DNA of 64,000 nt from Nocardia iowensis (GCF_019222765.1 NZ_CP078145.1:4588001-4652000); one strand, 5' to 3'. Positions 37,762 to 46,054 are shown, numbered from the stretch's first letter. Notes: generated by a model from the sequence alone, not told the origin. A program made the numbers and translations.

Positions 37762-38394
37762 ATGACCCCCGAGCCGGGCCTGCGCGAGCGCAAGAAACAA
37801 CACACTCGCGCAGCCATCTCCGACGCCGCGCTGCGGCTCTTTCTTGCCGATGGATTCGACGCGGTGTCGGTGGTGGACATCGCCACCGCCGCGGAGGTGT
37901 CCAAACGCACACTGTTCAAGTACTTTCCGTCCAAGGAGGACCTCGTCGTGCACCGGTTCGCCGACCACGTCGACGAGGCTGCCCGCGTGGTACGAAGCCG
38001 GGCACCCGGACAGGTGCCGTTGGCCGCCCTGCGAGCCGCGTTCCGCGCCGGGCTGGACCACCACGAACCCAGCACCGGCCTGTGCGATGCGCCCGAGGTG
38101 CTGGCCTGCTACCGACTGGTACTGAATACCCCGGCGCTGACCGCGCGCCTCGCCCAGTTCCTCACCAGCGGAGAGGATGCGCTCGCCCGGACACTCGGGC
38201 CGCCAGGGGAACTGGACGCGCGGCTGGCGGCGAGCGCGATCATCGCGGTGCAGCGCAACCTCAGCGAGGCCAACTGGCACGCGCTGGCCAATGGCCAGAC
38301 GGCAGCACAGCGGCATCCGGTGGCGGTCGGCGAGGCAGAGCGCGCCTTCGAGCTGCTGGACAGGGGTATCGGCGATTGGTTCCAGGTTGCCTGA
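37762..38394 (+). CDS. TetR-family regulator divergent from LLM oxidoreductase
   Basis: The product has 210 residues. The HTH is TRAAISDAALRLFLADGFDA then VVDIATAAEVSKRTLFKYF. The C-terminal part with a helical ALRAAFRAGLDHHEPST block resembles the TetR_C_17 type. The 61-bp promoter gap has AAGTA (37709-37713) and TACTT (37723-37727) inverted, a weak operator candidate. It most likely represses the LLM gene and itself. Confidence 0.88.
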   Translation: MTPEPGLRERKKQHTRAAISDAALRLFLADGFDAVSVVDIATAAEVSKRTLFKYFPSKEDLVVHRFADHVDEAARVVRSRAPGQVPLAALRAAFRAGLDHHEPSTGLCDAPEVLACYRLVLNTPALTARLAQFLTSGEDALARTLGPPGELDARLAASAIIAVQRNLSEANWHALANGQTAAQRHPVAVGEAERAFELLDRGIGDWFQVA

Positions 38395-38418
38395 CCTGCT
38401 GCCGCAGCTATGGACCAG

Positions 38419-39273
38419 TCAGGTGGTTGCCACCAGGATCTGTTCCGATTCCGCGGGCTGGAGCCCGTCGGCACGGTCGGCGAAGTAGTGGCGGGTCAGC
38501 TGGCTGGGCGAAATATGCTGGGCTGCAGCGAAACCCGCCTCCTTGGCCAGCGACACGATCTCGTCGGGGCGGAAGAAACTGATGAACGGAGTGCCCGATG
38601 CGCGGGCGCCCTGTTCAGCGAACCGGCGCAGCCGCTGTTCGTCGGAATCGACGAGTCCGAGCGGCAGCATGAACGTCGTAGCCAGCGTGGAGCCGGGCGC
38701 CAGCGTCGAAATCTGGCGGAGGGTGGCGATATTCGTCTCCCGGGTGAGGTACATGGAGACGCCGGTGGATGCCACGACCGCCGGTCGGCGCGGGTCGAAA
38801 CCGGCGGCCGTCAATCGCTCCCACCACGAGTCCACCTCGAAATCGACAGGTACCAGCCGCAATCGGTCCGGAACGCCGAATCCGAGTTCGGTGAGGCGTT
38901 GCCGCTTCCATGCCTGCGGGCCGGGCTGATCGATCTCGAACACCGTCAGCCGCGCGGCCAACTCGGGCCGGCGCTGCGCGAAGGTGTCCAGTCCGGCGCC
39001 GAGGAGAACGTACTGATCCACGCCGCGGCCGACCTGTTCGGCGAGCAGATCCTCGATGAAGCGAGCCCGGGACACGACGCCCGCGCGCATCGGGCTGGTG
39101 GTCTGCGGATCCATATCCGGGCGATCCCGCCAGCCGTCCTCCGGCGCCGCCAGCCGCAGCCCGATCTCGTCGTCGAAAACATAAGGGGGTGCATCGATCT
39201 GCGTATGCAGTGCCCGCCACAGCGCAACCCGGACCGCGGTGTGATCCGGGGCGATCATCTGCTCGCTCGGCAT
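38419..39273 (-). CDS. SAM-dependent O-/leucine-carboxyl-type methyltransferase (TIGR00027-like)
   Basis: The product has 284 residues. The family signature is RARFIEDLLAEQVGRGVDQY, VLLGAGLDTFAQRRPELAA and VFEIDQPGPQAWKRQRL, then VVASTGVSMYLTRETNIATL. Mycobacteria carry many such putative SAM methyltransferases; acceptors are unknown. ATG 39273 has AGGAG eight bases upstream; GTG 39282, overlapping the VOC stop, is an alternative. It is the third gene of the RHH-VOC-methyltransferase operon. Confidence 0.88.
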   Translation of the reverse strand: MPSEQMIAPDHTAVRVALWRALHTQIDAPPYVFDDEIGLRLAAPEDGWRDRPDMDPQTTSPMRAGVVSRARFIEDLLAEQVGRGVDQYVLLGAGLDTFAQRRPELAARLTVFEIDQPGPQAWKRQRLTELGFGVPDRLRLVPVDFEVDSWWERLTAAGFDPRRPAVVASTGVSMYLTRETNIATLRQISTLAPGSTLATTFMLPLGLVDSDEQRLRRFAEQGARASGTPFISFFRPDEIVSLAKEAGFAAAQHISPSQLTRHYFADRADGLQPAESEQILVATT

Positions 39274-39278
39274 CACAC

Positions 39279-39620
39279 TCACTCCTGGCCCGGCGCCTGC
39301 AGATTCCACAGCCGCCCGTCCGGGTCGCGGACGGTCATCTCCTGGGTCCCGTAGTGGGTCGCCTCGAAGTCGGTGACGATGTCGACATCGCCGCCGGGGC
39401 GATTGTGCGTGTCGGCGACCTTCACCACCAGCAGCGTCCGCGGATCCTGGGTCGGTGGGACCTCGGCCACGAAGACATAGGGGCCGTCACCGCTACGGAA
39501 CTGGCCCGAATTGTGGTCGGTCTCGAACTCGACCTCGAAACCCAGTTCCTGTAGAAACCTGGCCTGCTTGCCCCAATTGTGGGTCTCCAGGAACACGGCC
39601 TCGATGCCCTCGGTCTTCAT
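39279..39620 (-). CDS. VOC-family (glyoxalase/bleomycin-resistance-like) protein
   Basis: The product has 113 residues, one VOC half-fold pair: EAVFLETHNWGKQARFLQEL and GFEVEFETDHNSGQFR, then GPYVFVAEVPPTQDPRTLL and MTVRDPDGRLWNLQAPG. Metal ligands of glyoxalases are not obvious; an Asp/Asn-containing loop stands where the first His would be. It starts 1 bp after the RHH gene stop and is coupled to the methyltransferase. A role in binding or detoxifying a small molecule is likely. Confidence 0.82.
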   Translation of the reverse strand: MKTEGIEAVFLETHNWGKQARFLQELGFEVEFETDHNSGQFRSGDGPYVFVAEVPPTQDPRTLLVVKVADTHNRPGGDVDIVTDFEATHYGTQEMTVRDPDGRLWNLQAPGQE

Positions 39621-39621
39621 A

Positions 39622-39792
39622 TCAATCCTTTCCTGACGGTGACTGCGGGCGGGTGTCGTCGAGGTAGGCGCGCAGCGCGTCGGCCACCAGCGCCGACAGC
39701 GACATCCCCGACTCGATCGCCCGGAACTTGACCTGCTTGATCAGCCCGAGCGGCAGGTAAACGTTGAACTGCTTCACTTCCTCTTCGCCCAC
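39622..39792 (-). CDS. Ribbon-helix-helix (CopG/MetJ-like) DNA-binding protein, 56 residues
   Basis: The minus-strand frame from GTG 39792 reads [20 protein letters not shown], followed by a helix with [20 protein letters not shown] and a short tail ending SGKD. This is a ribbon-helix-helix domain: strand KQFNVYLP, then two helices. It is the first gene of an operon with the VOC and methyltransferase genes. Ten bases before its start lie three CTAGC units at exact 8-bp spacing, the geometry used by such proteins for autorepression. No toxin gene is adjacent, so it is probably a repressor rather than an antitoxin. Confidence 0.75.
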   Translation of the reverse strand: MGEEEVKQFNVYLPLGLIKQVKFRAIESGMSLSALVADALRAYLDDTRPQSPSGKD

Positions 39793-39801
39793 AAGCCAAT
39801 G

Positions 39802-39822
39802 CTAGCATACTAGCAAGCTAGC
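39802..39822. promoter_or_regulatory. Three CTAGC direct repeats with 8-bp period (RHH operator)
   Basis: CTAGC begins at 39802, 39810 and 39818. The outer copies are also palindromic (GCTAGC at 39801-39806 and 39817-39822). It lies immediately before the RHH gene start, the expected autoregulatory position. Confidence 0.65.
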
Positions 39823-39998
39823 GCCCAGGCGCGATCCGCGTACCGTTCTTGCTCGGCTGCCGACAACTCCCATGCCGTCGGAGGTGACCCAGTGGAGAGC
39901 GCGGTGAGCAGGTACGAGATGTTGAACTCGCCGCTGACACGGAGTTCGTCGAGGATCTGAACGCGCTGTCCGGGACCGGCCCGGCTTGCTCGCGTCTC
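39810..39998 (-). pseudogene. Coding-like fragment directly after the 39999 gene stop
   Basis: Continuing in frame beyond the TGA of the upstream gene gives 62 open codons, with protein-like text VQILDELRVSGEFNISYLLT and WELSAAEQERYADRAWALA, ending at TAG inside the CTAGC repeats. There is no start codon in it. It may be the original C-terminal end of that gene after a stop mutation, or a fragment of a lost gene. I have no family match. Confidence 0.3.
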
Positions 39999-40685
39999 TC
40001 AGCGAAGTCGCTCAGCCAGCCGCGCGCGCAGCGGAGAATAGTCGTGGTCAGGGAAGAGATCAGGGAACGCGGCCAGCATGATTCGCATATTCGTCGCCGG
40101 TCCGTGGAATTCGTCGTTCTTCATGTCCACATCGGCGAACAAATATTGCCACCCATGTGCCCCTTTGGTGACAAGGAGAGCGTCAAGGTACTCCCGGTAG
40201 TTCAAGTCGAGTCGGAAAGTACCGCGAGTGCCGTGGTAGTACCAGATCTCCGGGGTGGTGACGCCGGGCTGGATGCGCAGTGCCGCCATCGTACCGACCC
40301 CAGTCCTGGGCTGGCTGTCGAATACTCGCAGCTGTGGATAAAGGTGACGTTCGAACTCGGTGCTGTCTTCGGTCACCAAATGCTTCGCGGTGGCGAACAT
40401 CGCCGCCCCTAGGTGCCGAACCGAGAATTCACCGCTCAGATAGGTGTCCTCGAGGTAGATGCCCCAGTGGCTGGACACGCCCTCGAACCGCAGAAAGCCC
40501 TGCTGGAGTTCCGGATCGAGGATCAGCCCATGCAGCTCGGCCAACCTCGCGAAGGTCGTCGGCACATCCCCGTAGATCTTCTCGACCGGGCCTCGTTCTT
40601 CGAAATAGACTTCGATGCCGCGAGCCTGTTGGAGTTCGTCGAGTAGTTGCATGTAGCGCTGCTCCTGCGGGGACAGGTCGGTCAC
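39999..40685 (-). CDS. Hypothetical protein of 228 residues
   Basis: The frame starts at GTG 40685 with GGAAGAGG upstream, and codon use is normal. The text has SPQEQRYMQLLDELQQARGI, an aromatic-rich centre (VSSHWGIYLEDTYLSGEF) and a C terminus with HGWQYLFADVDMKNDEFHGP and FPDLFPDHDYSPLRARLAER. There are no membrane helices, signal peptide or known catalytic motif; the overall look is a soluble alpha/beta protein. The next upstream gene encodes a small secreted protein. I do not recognise a family. Confidence 0.65.
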   Translation of the reverse strand: MTDLSPQEQRYMQLLDELQQARGIEVYFEERGPVEKIYGDVPTTFARLAELHGLILDPELQQGFLRFEGVSSHWGIYLEDTYLSGEFSVRHLGAAMFATAKHLVTEDSTEFERHLYPQLRVFDSQPRTGVGTMAALRIQPGVTTPEIWYYHGTRGTFRLDLNYREYLDALLVTKGAHGWQYLFADVDMKNDEFHGPATNMRIMLAAFPDLFPDHDYSPLRARLAERLR

Positions 40686-40808
40686 GTAGGCCTCTTCCTA
40701 TTACGCGTACGAATCGTTGAAGACGGCCAGCCACAGGAAGTCCCGGTAGAACGCGCCGAGGCCGGTGCCGCCGTCGAGCGCGCGGCACCGGCCGGTCGAA
40801 CCGAACCC

Positions 40809-41048
40809 TCAGCCGACCCAGTTACAGAACGTCGACTTCTGACCGAGCAGGCACGGGAGCCACGCCGAGCCGGAGGCCAGCGAATTCGCCGAGCCGGACG
40901 GCGAGATATCGGCCACCTGCTGCGTCTCAGCGCTGGCGGTCGGAGATTCGAGGGGGAGGCCCTGCCCCGCCATCGCGGGCGCCGCCGCGTACACCGCGCC
41001 TGCCACGGCCGCACCGACCACCAGAGACGAAACCCCAAAACGCTTCAT
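40809..41048 (-). CDS. Small secreted protein, 79 residues
   Basis: The signal peptide is KRFGVSSLVVGAAVAGAVYA with cleavage near AMAG. The mature part is about 50 residues, Ser/Ala-rich, with two closely spaced cysteines (LPCLLGQKSTFCNWVG) that could form one disulfide. GAAAGG lies about 9 bp before ATG 41048; GTG 41054 is also possible. Similar tiny exported proteins are common in Nocardia; the role is unknown. After the TGA the same frame stays open for 36 codons (see findings). Confidence 0.7.
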   Translation of the reverse strand: MKRFGVSSLVVGAAVAGAVYAAAPAMAGQGLPLESPTASAETQQVADISPSGSANSLASGSAWLPCLLGQKSTFCNWVG

Positions 41049-41199
41049 TGACACTACCTTTCACAATCAGTGCACTCCGTGCGCGCCCAACGGTAGCGAC
41101 CTGATCATCCGTTGAAACGCCGTCAATTGCCGTGCCCACGCCGCTGGTGGCACCACCAACTCGGCGCGCAGCGCCCGGGCCGATCCGTCGAATGCGCGC

Positions 41200-41793
41200 T
41201 TATGTCGATGCCCCGTTGTCGACCTGCGGCGCGTCCTTGGGGCGGCGCAGGCCCGACAAGATGACGTCGGCGGCGATCTGCCAAGCGCTTCCGGCGTTGA
41301 TCGCGGCGGCGAGACCGACCAGCAATCCGTAGTAGGTGGCTGTCGTGACTTCGGTACGCAGCACCTGCGCCGCCTGGGCTCTGGCGACCAACTCGGCCAG
41401 GCCCGCCGCGAATGCTGTGTCCTCTTCGTCCGACAACTGGGATTTGACGGACTCATCCATCAGCAACCTGCGCAGACCTGGTTCGCGGCTCATCATCTCG
41501 CCACACCACCGGACGTGGTCGGCGACAGCTCCCCATGGATCGGTGATCGATAACGAACGCCCGAGGGTCGCGTCCCGTTGGGTGGCCCATTCGTGCGCCA
41601 TCGCCGAGACGAGCTGCTGTTTGGTGGGGAAGTTGCGAAACACGGTGCCGATGCCGACACCCGCCGCCTCGGCGATCGCGCGCATCTCCAGGCCGGTGCC
41701 GTCGGCGGCGAAAGCAGCGCGCGCAGCGTCCAGGATGCGCTCGCGGTTGCGACGCGCGTCGGATCGTTCACGTTTGGCGCTGTTGCTCGTCAT
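41200..41793 (-). CDS. TetR-family regulator divergent from a lipoprotein gene
   Basis: The product has 197 residues. The HTH is RRNRERILDAARAAFAADGT, then MRAIAEAAGVGIGTVFRNFP, with the SBP-type C-terminal helical domain (TetR_C_33-like: TKQQLVSAMAHEWATQRD). A perfect AACCGGAT-N6-ATCCGGTT site lies 11 bp before its ATG, so it represses itself and probably the divergent lipoprotein gene. Confidence 0.9.
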   Translation of the reverse strand: MTSNSAKRERSDARRNRERILDAARAAFAADGTGLEMRAIAEAAGVGIGTVFRNFPTKQQLVSAMAHEWATQRDATLGRSLSITDPWGAVADHVRWCGEMMSREPGLRRLLMDESVKSQLSDEEDTAFAAGLAELVARAQAAQVLRTEVTTATYYGLLVGLAAAINAGSAWQIAADVILSGLRRPKDAPQVDNGAST

Positions 41794-41803
41794 GCAACCA
41801 GTT

Positions 41804-41825
41804 AACCGGATCCAGAAATCCGGTT
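41804..41825. promoter_or_regulatory. Perfect TetR operator AACCGGAT-N6-ATCCGGTT
   Basis: The two 8-bp arms are exact inverted copies around CCAGAA. A related half site (CCGGTTCC) recurs near 41871, before the lipoprotein gene start at 41904, so a second weaker operator may exist. Confidence 0.75.
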
Positions 41826-41903
41826 CCACTTGATCTACCTGAGGCGCTCCGATAATGTGGAATTGGAGTTCCGGTTCCGATTTAGCACAGGATAGGTCGA
41901 TCA

Positions 41904-42440
41904 ATGCATGTGACTAGGCATATACCGCTCGTAGCCCTACTCACCGGAGTGGTGCTAGCGATGGTTGGGTGCGGAGCCCAGGGCGGGGGAGACAGGGATC
42001 GTCCGCAAGCCCAGCAGTCGGTCAATGACGGAATTCAGCGCCTCATGGCGGCGCTCGATCACCGCGATCTGGAAGGGTTCGTTGCTGAATTCCATCCCGA
42101 CGCGGACTTTCACAACCCGATCGGCATGGTGCTGCACGGGCGGGCGGAGATCAGGTCGCTGCACGAGAAACTGTTCTCGCCACAGCCCCCGCCAGGCTTC
42201 CCGAGCTTCGTCGGCACCTCATCGACAGGCTCGATCCAGTCCGTGCGAGTGCTCGGTAAAGATGTCGTGGTCGTCGACTGGCAATGGACCCAGCAGGGCG
42301 CGCGCACCAGCGCAGGCGACTGGCCGGACCGGCAAGGAACGAACACGACCGTCTGGACGCGGGAGAACGGGAAATGGGGAGTCACCGCATGGCGCGACAA
42401 GGATTTCCCACCCGGCTACCAACGGCCTCCAGGGTTCTGA
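41904..42440 (+). CDS. Lipoprotein with SnoaL/NTF2-like domain
   Basis: The product has 178 residues. A lipoprotein signal ends in VLAMVGCG (Cys at 23). The mature domain has VNDGIQRLMAALDHRDLEGF, FHPDADFHNPIGMVLHGRAE and WTRENGKWGVTAWRDKDF, the NTF2/SnoaL fold with a ligand pocket. It is anchored on the outside of the membrane. The divergent TetR and its operator suggest inducible expression by a small compound. Confidence 0.82.
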   Translation: MHVTRHIPLVALLTGVVLAMVGCGAQGGGDRDRPQAQQSVNDGIQRLMAALDHRDLEGFVAEFHPDADFHNPIGMVLHGRAEIRSLHEKLFSPQPPPGFPSFVGTSSTGSIQSVRVLGKDVVVVDWQWTQQGARTSAGDWPDRQGTNTTVWTRENGKWGVTAWRDKDFPPGYQRPPGF

Positions 42441-42588
42441 ACCACCGAAGCACACGCCGCATCGGCCCAAGAACGCCACGGACGAGCCGCAACGGTGCGT
42501 TGCGAAGGCCGGCGCCGAACGGTGTGTCTCGGGCCGAGCGCGTGGTCCAGGTCGGTGGAAATGGCGGCAGGGATGACAGCGCCGGGGA

Positions 42589-42608
42589 GTGAGTGTACAG
42601 TCACTCAC
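42589..42608. promoter_or_regulatory. TetR operator GTGAGTG-N6-CACTCAC abutting the start codon
   Basis: The two 7-bp arms are perfect; the right arm ends one base before the ATG of the TetR gene at 42609, so binding would block transcription start or translation (the gene is probably nearly leaderless). Confidence 0.7.
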
Positions 42609-43193
42609 ATGACCAAGCGAGCCACTCTCTCGACAGCCGAGATTCGGCGCGAGGCTGTTGTCGACGCGGCGATCGAGGAGTTCGCACGCACCGGCTACCA
42701 CGGCACGCCCATCGCCAACGTCGCGACCAGGGCCGGGATTTCCCCCGCCTATGTGTTCAAGCTGTTTCCCGGCAAGACCGCCCTGTTCGTTGCGGCGCTG
42801 GATCGCTGTTTCGAACTGGTGGAGCAGGCCCTGGCCGCCGCAGCCGCGACCGCCGCGGGCTGCGCTCCGGAGGAGGTTCTGTACCGGATGGGCGGCGCGT
42901 ACGCCGACCTCATCGCCGACGACAAGCTGCTGATGCTCCAGGTCCATGCGCAGTCGGTCGCTGAGATCGCCGAAATCGCCGACGCCATGCGCCAAGGGCT
43001 CGCGCGAGTCACCGAAATGGCCAAGGTGCGCTCGGGTGCCGGAGACGAACAAGTCCAGCGATTCATGGCCTTCGGGCAACTCTGCCATCTCATCACGACG
43101 CTGGACATCGACGACCACCAGGGCACCTGGGCAGAAATCCTCACCGCCGGAATCCGTCATCCCAACAGGCCCGAGACCCGCCACAAGACCTAG
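42609..43193 (+). CDS. TetR-family regulator of the downstream MFS operon
   Basis: The product has 194 residues. The HTH is IRREAVVDAAIEEFARTGYH then IANVATRAGISPAYVFKLFP. The C-terminal domain with GGAYADLIADDKLLMLQVHA is of the common YfiR-like/TetR_C type. An operator overlaps its start, and a related GTGA-N8-TCAC site lies before the next operon (43247), so it probably regulates both. Confidence 0.9.
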   Translation: MTKRATLSTAEIRREAVVDAAIEEFARTGYHGTPIANVATRAGISPAYVFKLFPGKTALFVAALDRCFELVEQALAAAAATAAGCAPEEVLYRMGGAYADLIADDKLLMLQVHAQSVAEIAEIADAMRQGLARVTEMAKVRSGAGDEQVQRFMAFGQLCHLITTLDIDDHQGTWAEILTAGIRHPNRPETRHKT

Positions 43194-43246
43194 CCGCCAG
43201 AGGCGCTCGACGATCTGTGAACTCGCGCGTCTCTCATTCGCTCAGA

Positions 43247-43262
43247 GTGATTGACCAGTCAC
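43247..43262. promoter_or_regulatory. Second site of the 42609 TetR regulator
   Basis: GTGATTG-AC-CAGTCAC keeps the GTGAnTG / CAnTCAC half sites of the autoregulatory operator but with a 2-bp spacer instead of 6. It lies 17 bp before the start of the relic/MFS/Dabb operon. Confidence 0.45.
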
Positions 43263-43279
43263 ACACTATAGGAGAACCC

Positions 43280-43471
43280 GTGACTCGCGACACGACACAG
43301 ACTGTCACCACCGTGGAGGTCGTCCTGCCCCCTCGGCCGCGTCTTCGACCTGGCCGTCGCGGGCCGGATACGGACCCGGGCGGCTGCTCGAATTCCTTGT
43401 CGGAGGTGGCCGAGGCGATGCGACTCGCCGAATCCGGCACCGTCGTCGGCAAGGTGGTGCTCGAGTCATGA
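43280..43471 (+). pseudogene. Relic of a zinc-type alcohol dehydrogenase / quinone oxidoreductase
   Basis: A 63-codon frame from GTG 43280 (GGAGAA upstream) ends LSEVAEAMRLAESGTVVGKV, the classic C terminus of medium-chain dehydrogenases. Just before it another frame reads GRVFDLAVAGRIRTRAAARI, the preceding part of the same family, so a one-base loss lies near 43398. The whole N-terminal and nucleotide-binding part (about 270 residues) is missing. The stop still overlaps the MFS start (ATGA), so the short frame may survive as a translational lead-in. Confidence 0.75.
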
Positions 43472-44682
43472 GCGTTTCCACCAGCCGGTCGCCGGTCTTG
43501 TCCGCAGGGCCGTCCCGGCACGCACGCGCTACGGTACTCGCCGCGGCCGCGCTGACGATCATGGCGGCCGCGATCATCTCCCCGAGCCTTCCCGGCATGC
43601 GCACCGAGTTCGCGGCTACCCCGGGTGCGGATCTGCTGGTCCGTCTCGCGGTCACCGTCACCTCCCTGGCCATCGCGGTAACCGCGCCGATCTCGGGCCG
43701 GATCGCCGACCGGTTCGGATATGCACCACTGCTGGTTGGCGGCTTGCTGCTGTACGCCGTGAGCGGCACGGCGGGCTACTTCCTCGACGAGTTGCCCGTG
43801 TTGCTGGTCAGCAGGGTCGTGCTCGGCATCGCGGTCGGCGCAGTGATGACCGCCGTGAGCACTGCGCTCACGCACTGGTACGACGGTGCGCGGCGGGCGC
43901 GATGGCTGGGTTGGCAACAGGCGTCCGCCAGCCTCGGCGGTGTCGTGTTCCTGCCGTTGGCGGGCCTGCTGGCCGCCATCGACTGGCGGGCTCCGTTCTG
44001 GATCTACGCGGTCGCCGCGGTACTCGCCCTGGCCGCCACCACCGCGCTACGCGATCAACGTCGCGATCACCAGCCGGCGCCATCATCGGTGCGCCGCCCC
44101 ATGCACAGCAGGACCCGCCCTGTCCTGGGGATCTACGCCTTCGCCTTGGCCGCGACGCTCGCGTTCTACATGGCGCCAACGCAACTACCGTTCCTGCTCG
44201 CCGGTGACGGCGTGAGTCCCGCCGCGATCGGCACCGTCATCGCGGGCAGCACACTGACCAGTGCGGCGGGGGCGCTGGCGTTTCCGGCCTTGCGAAGTCG
44301 TTTGTCCTCGGCATCGCTCACCGGGTTCAGCATCGCGATGCTGGGGGTGGGGTGGATTGTCGTCGGCACCGCGGCATTTCTTCCGCAGGTGATGGCGGGA
44401 CTGCTGATCGGCGGATTCGGCGTCGGCGTGGTCGTACCGCATCTCAGCTCGAGACTCGGCGACCTCGCTGCGCCCGAGCACCGGGGACGGATCCTCGCCG
44501 GGCTGGTCACCGCGATATTCCTCGGCCAATTTCTATCCCCCTTGCTCCTCGCCCCGCTGGTATCGGCCCTCGGAACAGCCGGTGCCTTCGCCGCCACCGG
44601 CATCACACTGCTCGCCGGCTCCGCGGTCACCCTCGTCCACGGACGCAAAAAGAACACCACTCAGAAAGGTTCAGAAAGATGA
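43468..44682 (+). CDS. MFS transporter, YnfM/DHA1 type
   Basis: The product has 404 residues and about 12 helices: ATVLAAAALTIMAAAIISPS, motif A GRIADRFGYAPLLVGGLLLY, and a helix 5 region with RARWLGWQQASASLGGVVFL. A cytoplasmic loop in the middle (DQRRDHQPAPSSVRRPMHSR) separates the two halves. It overlaps the relic upstream by four bases and the Dabb gene downstream by four. It is probably an exporter induced through the 42609 TetR protein. Confidence 0.9.
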   Translation: MSVSTSRSPVLSAGPSRHARATVLAAAALTIMAAAIISPSLPGMRTEFAATPGADLLVRLAVTVTSLAIAVTAPISGRIADRFGYAPLLVGGLLLYAVSGTAGYFLDELPVLLVSRVVLGIAVGAVMTAVSTALTHWYDGARRARWLGWQQASASLGGVVFLPLAGLLAAIDWRAPFWIYAVAAVLALAATTALRDQRRDHQPAPSSVRRPMHSRTRPVLGIYAFALAATLAFYMAPTQLPFLLAGDGVSPAAIGTVIAGSTLTSAAGALAFPALRSRLSSASLTGFSIAMLGVGWIVVGTAAFLPQVMAGLLIGGFGVGVVVPHLSSRLGDLAAPEHRGRILAGLVTAIFLGQFLSPLLLAPLVSALGTAGAFAATGITLLAGSAVTLVHGRKKNTTQKGSER

Positions 44683-45098
44683 TCTACCACGGCAATCGCT
44701 TCACCATCAAACCCGGCACCCCCGCCGAACGGCTCGAGCAGGCACTGGAAAGCTTGCGCAACCAGGGACGCCAGATCCCATCGGTACGGCACTTCACCGT
44801 CGGACCCGACTACGGCGGCGAATACGACTACGGCGCGGTCTTCGCCATCGATGATCTCGACGGCTACTGGGAATACCTCACCCACCCCGCCCATCTGCAC
44901 ACCGACCGCATCGGACTGCCTCTGGTGGACAAGTTCATGTCCTTCGACATCACCGACGACCCCGACCCCGAGATGGGCGCGAAGATCGCCGCGCTACACC
45001 AGCGGCGCTACGACAGCGACCCCGAACTCACCCGACTGGTCACCGATCTCGGCGAATACCAAGGCAGCGCAGCCCCCGGACAACACCACGACCAATAG
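44679..45098 (+). CDS. Dabb-family (dimeric alpha-beta barrel) protein
   Basis: The product has 139 residues. VRHFTVGPDYGGEYDYGAVF then FAIDDLDGYWEYLTHPAHLH, VDKFMSFDI is the stress-responsive A/B barrel pattern. Such small dimers bind or transform hydrophobic or reactive compounds. Its ATG overlaps the MFS stop (ATGA). It completes the operon of alcohol-dehydrogenase relic, exporter and Dabb protein. Confidence 0.82.
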   Translation: MIYHGNRFTIKPGTPAERLEQALESLRNQGRQIPSVRHFTVGPDYGGEYDYGAVFAIDDLDGYWEYLTHPAHLHTDRIGLPLVDKFMSFDITDDPDPEMGAKIAALHQRRYDSDPELTRLVTDLGEYQGSAAPGQHHDQ

Positions 45099-45463
45099 CT
45101 ACGCACCCGACCCGGACCGAACGGCACCCGGCACCCGCCACATTCAGGCGAGGGCCGGGTGCCACGAGGCGCTTCTCACGCCCCGGATAACCGTCTCCAG
45201 TTCTGCGATCGCCTCCGGGAGGTGGCGGCGCCGTGTGGTTATGGCACAGCGGGTTTCAGGAGCTGCTGCCTACGTACGTGCTACCACCACCGCCTCAAGG
45301 GACTACCACTCTGACCGCGAAATCATCCCAGGCGATCGGTGCGAGGCATGCGGTGCCGACCGGGGATTCCGGTGGGTGCCATCCCGCCGAGACCGCCGGT
45401 CGACGGCGCGTCCGCTGGGTTTATTGGCTTGCCTGTCTCCGAATGCACCGCCATCCTCGTGCA
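45099..45463. other. Intergenic region of about 365 bp, no gene seen
   Basis: I find no start-linked coding frame, hairpin or repeat that I can support. The end probably holds the promoter of the following acetyltransferase gene. Confidence 0.45.
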
Positions 45464-46054
45464 ATGCAAACCGAACGGTCACCGGCACTGGCGCCCGGGA
45501 TCACCCCGCCCGAACGAATCATCTTGGACGAGCTACTGATTCGCCGATGGCAGCCAGCAGATCTCCTGCCGCGATGGAAGGCGATGACCGCATCGTTCGA
45601 TCACTTACGCCCATGGTGGGACGACAGCCTCCTCGATCTCGCGACAGTGGACGGCCAGCGCACCTACGGGGAACAAGCCATGCGCTGGCCAACCGAGCGA
45701 GGATCCTTCCGCTACGGCATTTTCGACCTAGCCGAGACCGTGCTCGGCGGCGCGGACCTGCATGACAGGATCGGTTACGGCGCAATCGAACTCGGCTACT
45801 GGTGCCACGTCTCGCACACCGGGAACGGCGTGATCACCCGCGCCGCGGCGGCGCTGACCGAGATCGCCCTCGCCCTACCAGCCATAGACCGCGTCGAAAT
45901 CCACTGCGACGCAACCAACACCCGCAGCGCCGCCGTGGCCCGCCGGATCGGGTTTCGCCTCGATCGGATCGGACCGCGCGAGAAGACCGCTCCCGCCGAC
46001 TCCGGCCGAGCGATGTGCTGGATCAGGCACCGCCCAGCGCGACCGGGGTCATGA
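45464..46054 (+). CDS. GNAT N-acetyltransferase, RimJ/RimL-like
   Basis: The product has 196 residues. The RimJ/L pattern is clear: ELLIRRWQPADLLPRWKAMT, then HDRIGYGAIELGYWCHVSHT, GNGVITRAAAALTEIALA and RVEIHCDATNTRSAAVARRI, GFRLDRIG. The acetyl-CoA loop here is HTGNGVITRA. It could acetylate an N-terminal residue or a small molecule. The frame is open further upstream but without a good start. Confidence 0.85.
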   Translation: MQTERSPALAPGITPPERIILDELLIRRWQPADLLPRWKAMTASFDHLRPWWDDSLLDLATVDGQRTYGEQAMRWPTERGSFRYGIFDLAETVLGGADLHDRIGYGAIELGYWCHVSHTGNGVITRAAAALTEIALALPAIDRVEIHCDATNTRSAAVARRIGFRLDRIGPREKTAPADSGRAMCWIRHRPARPGS

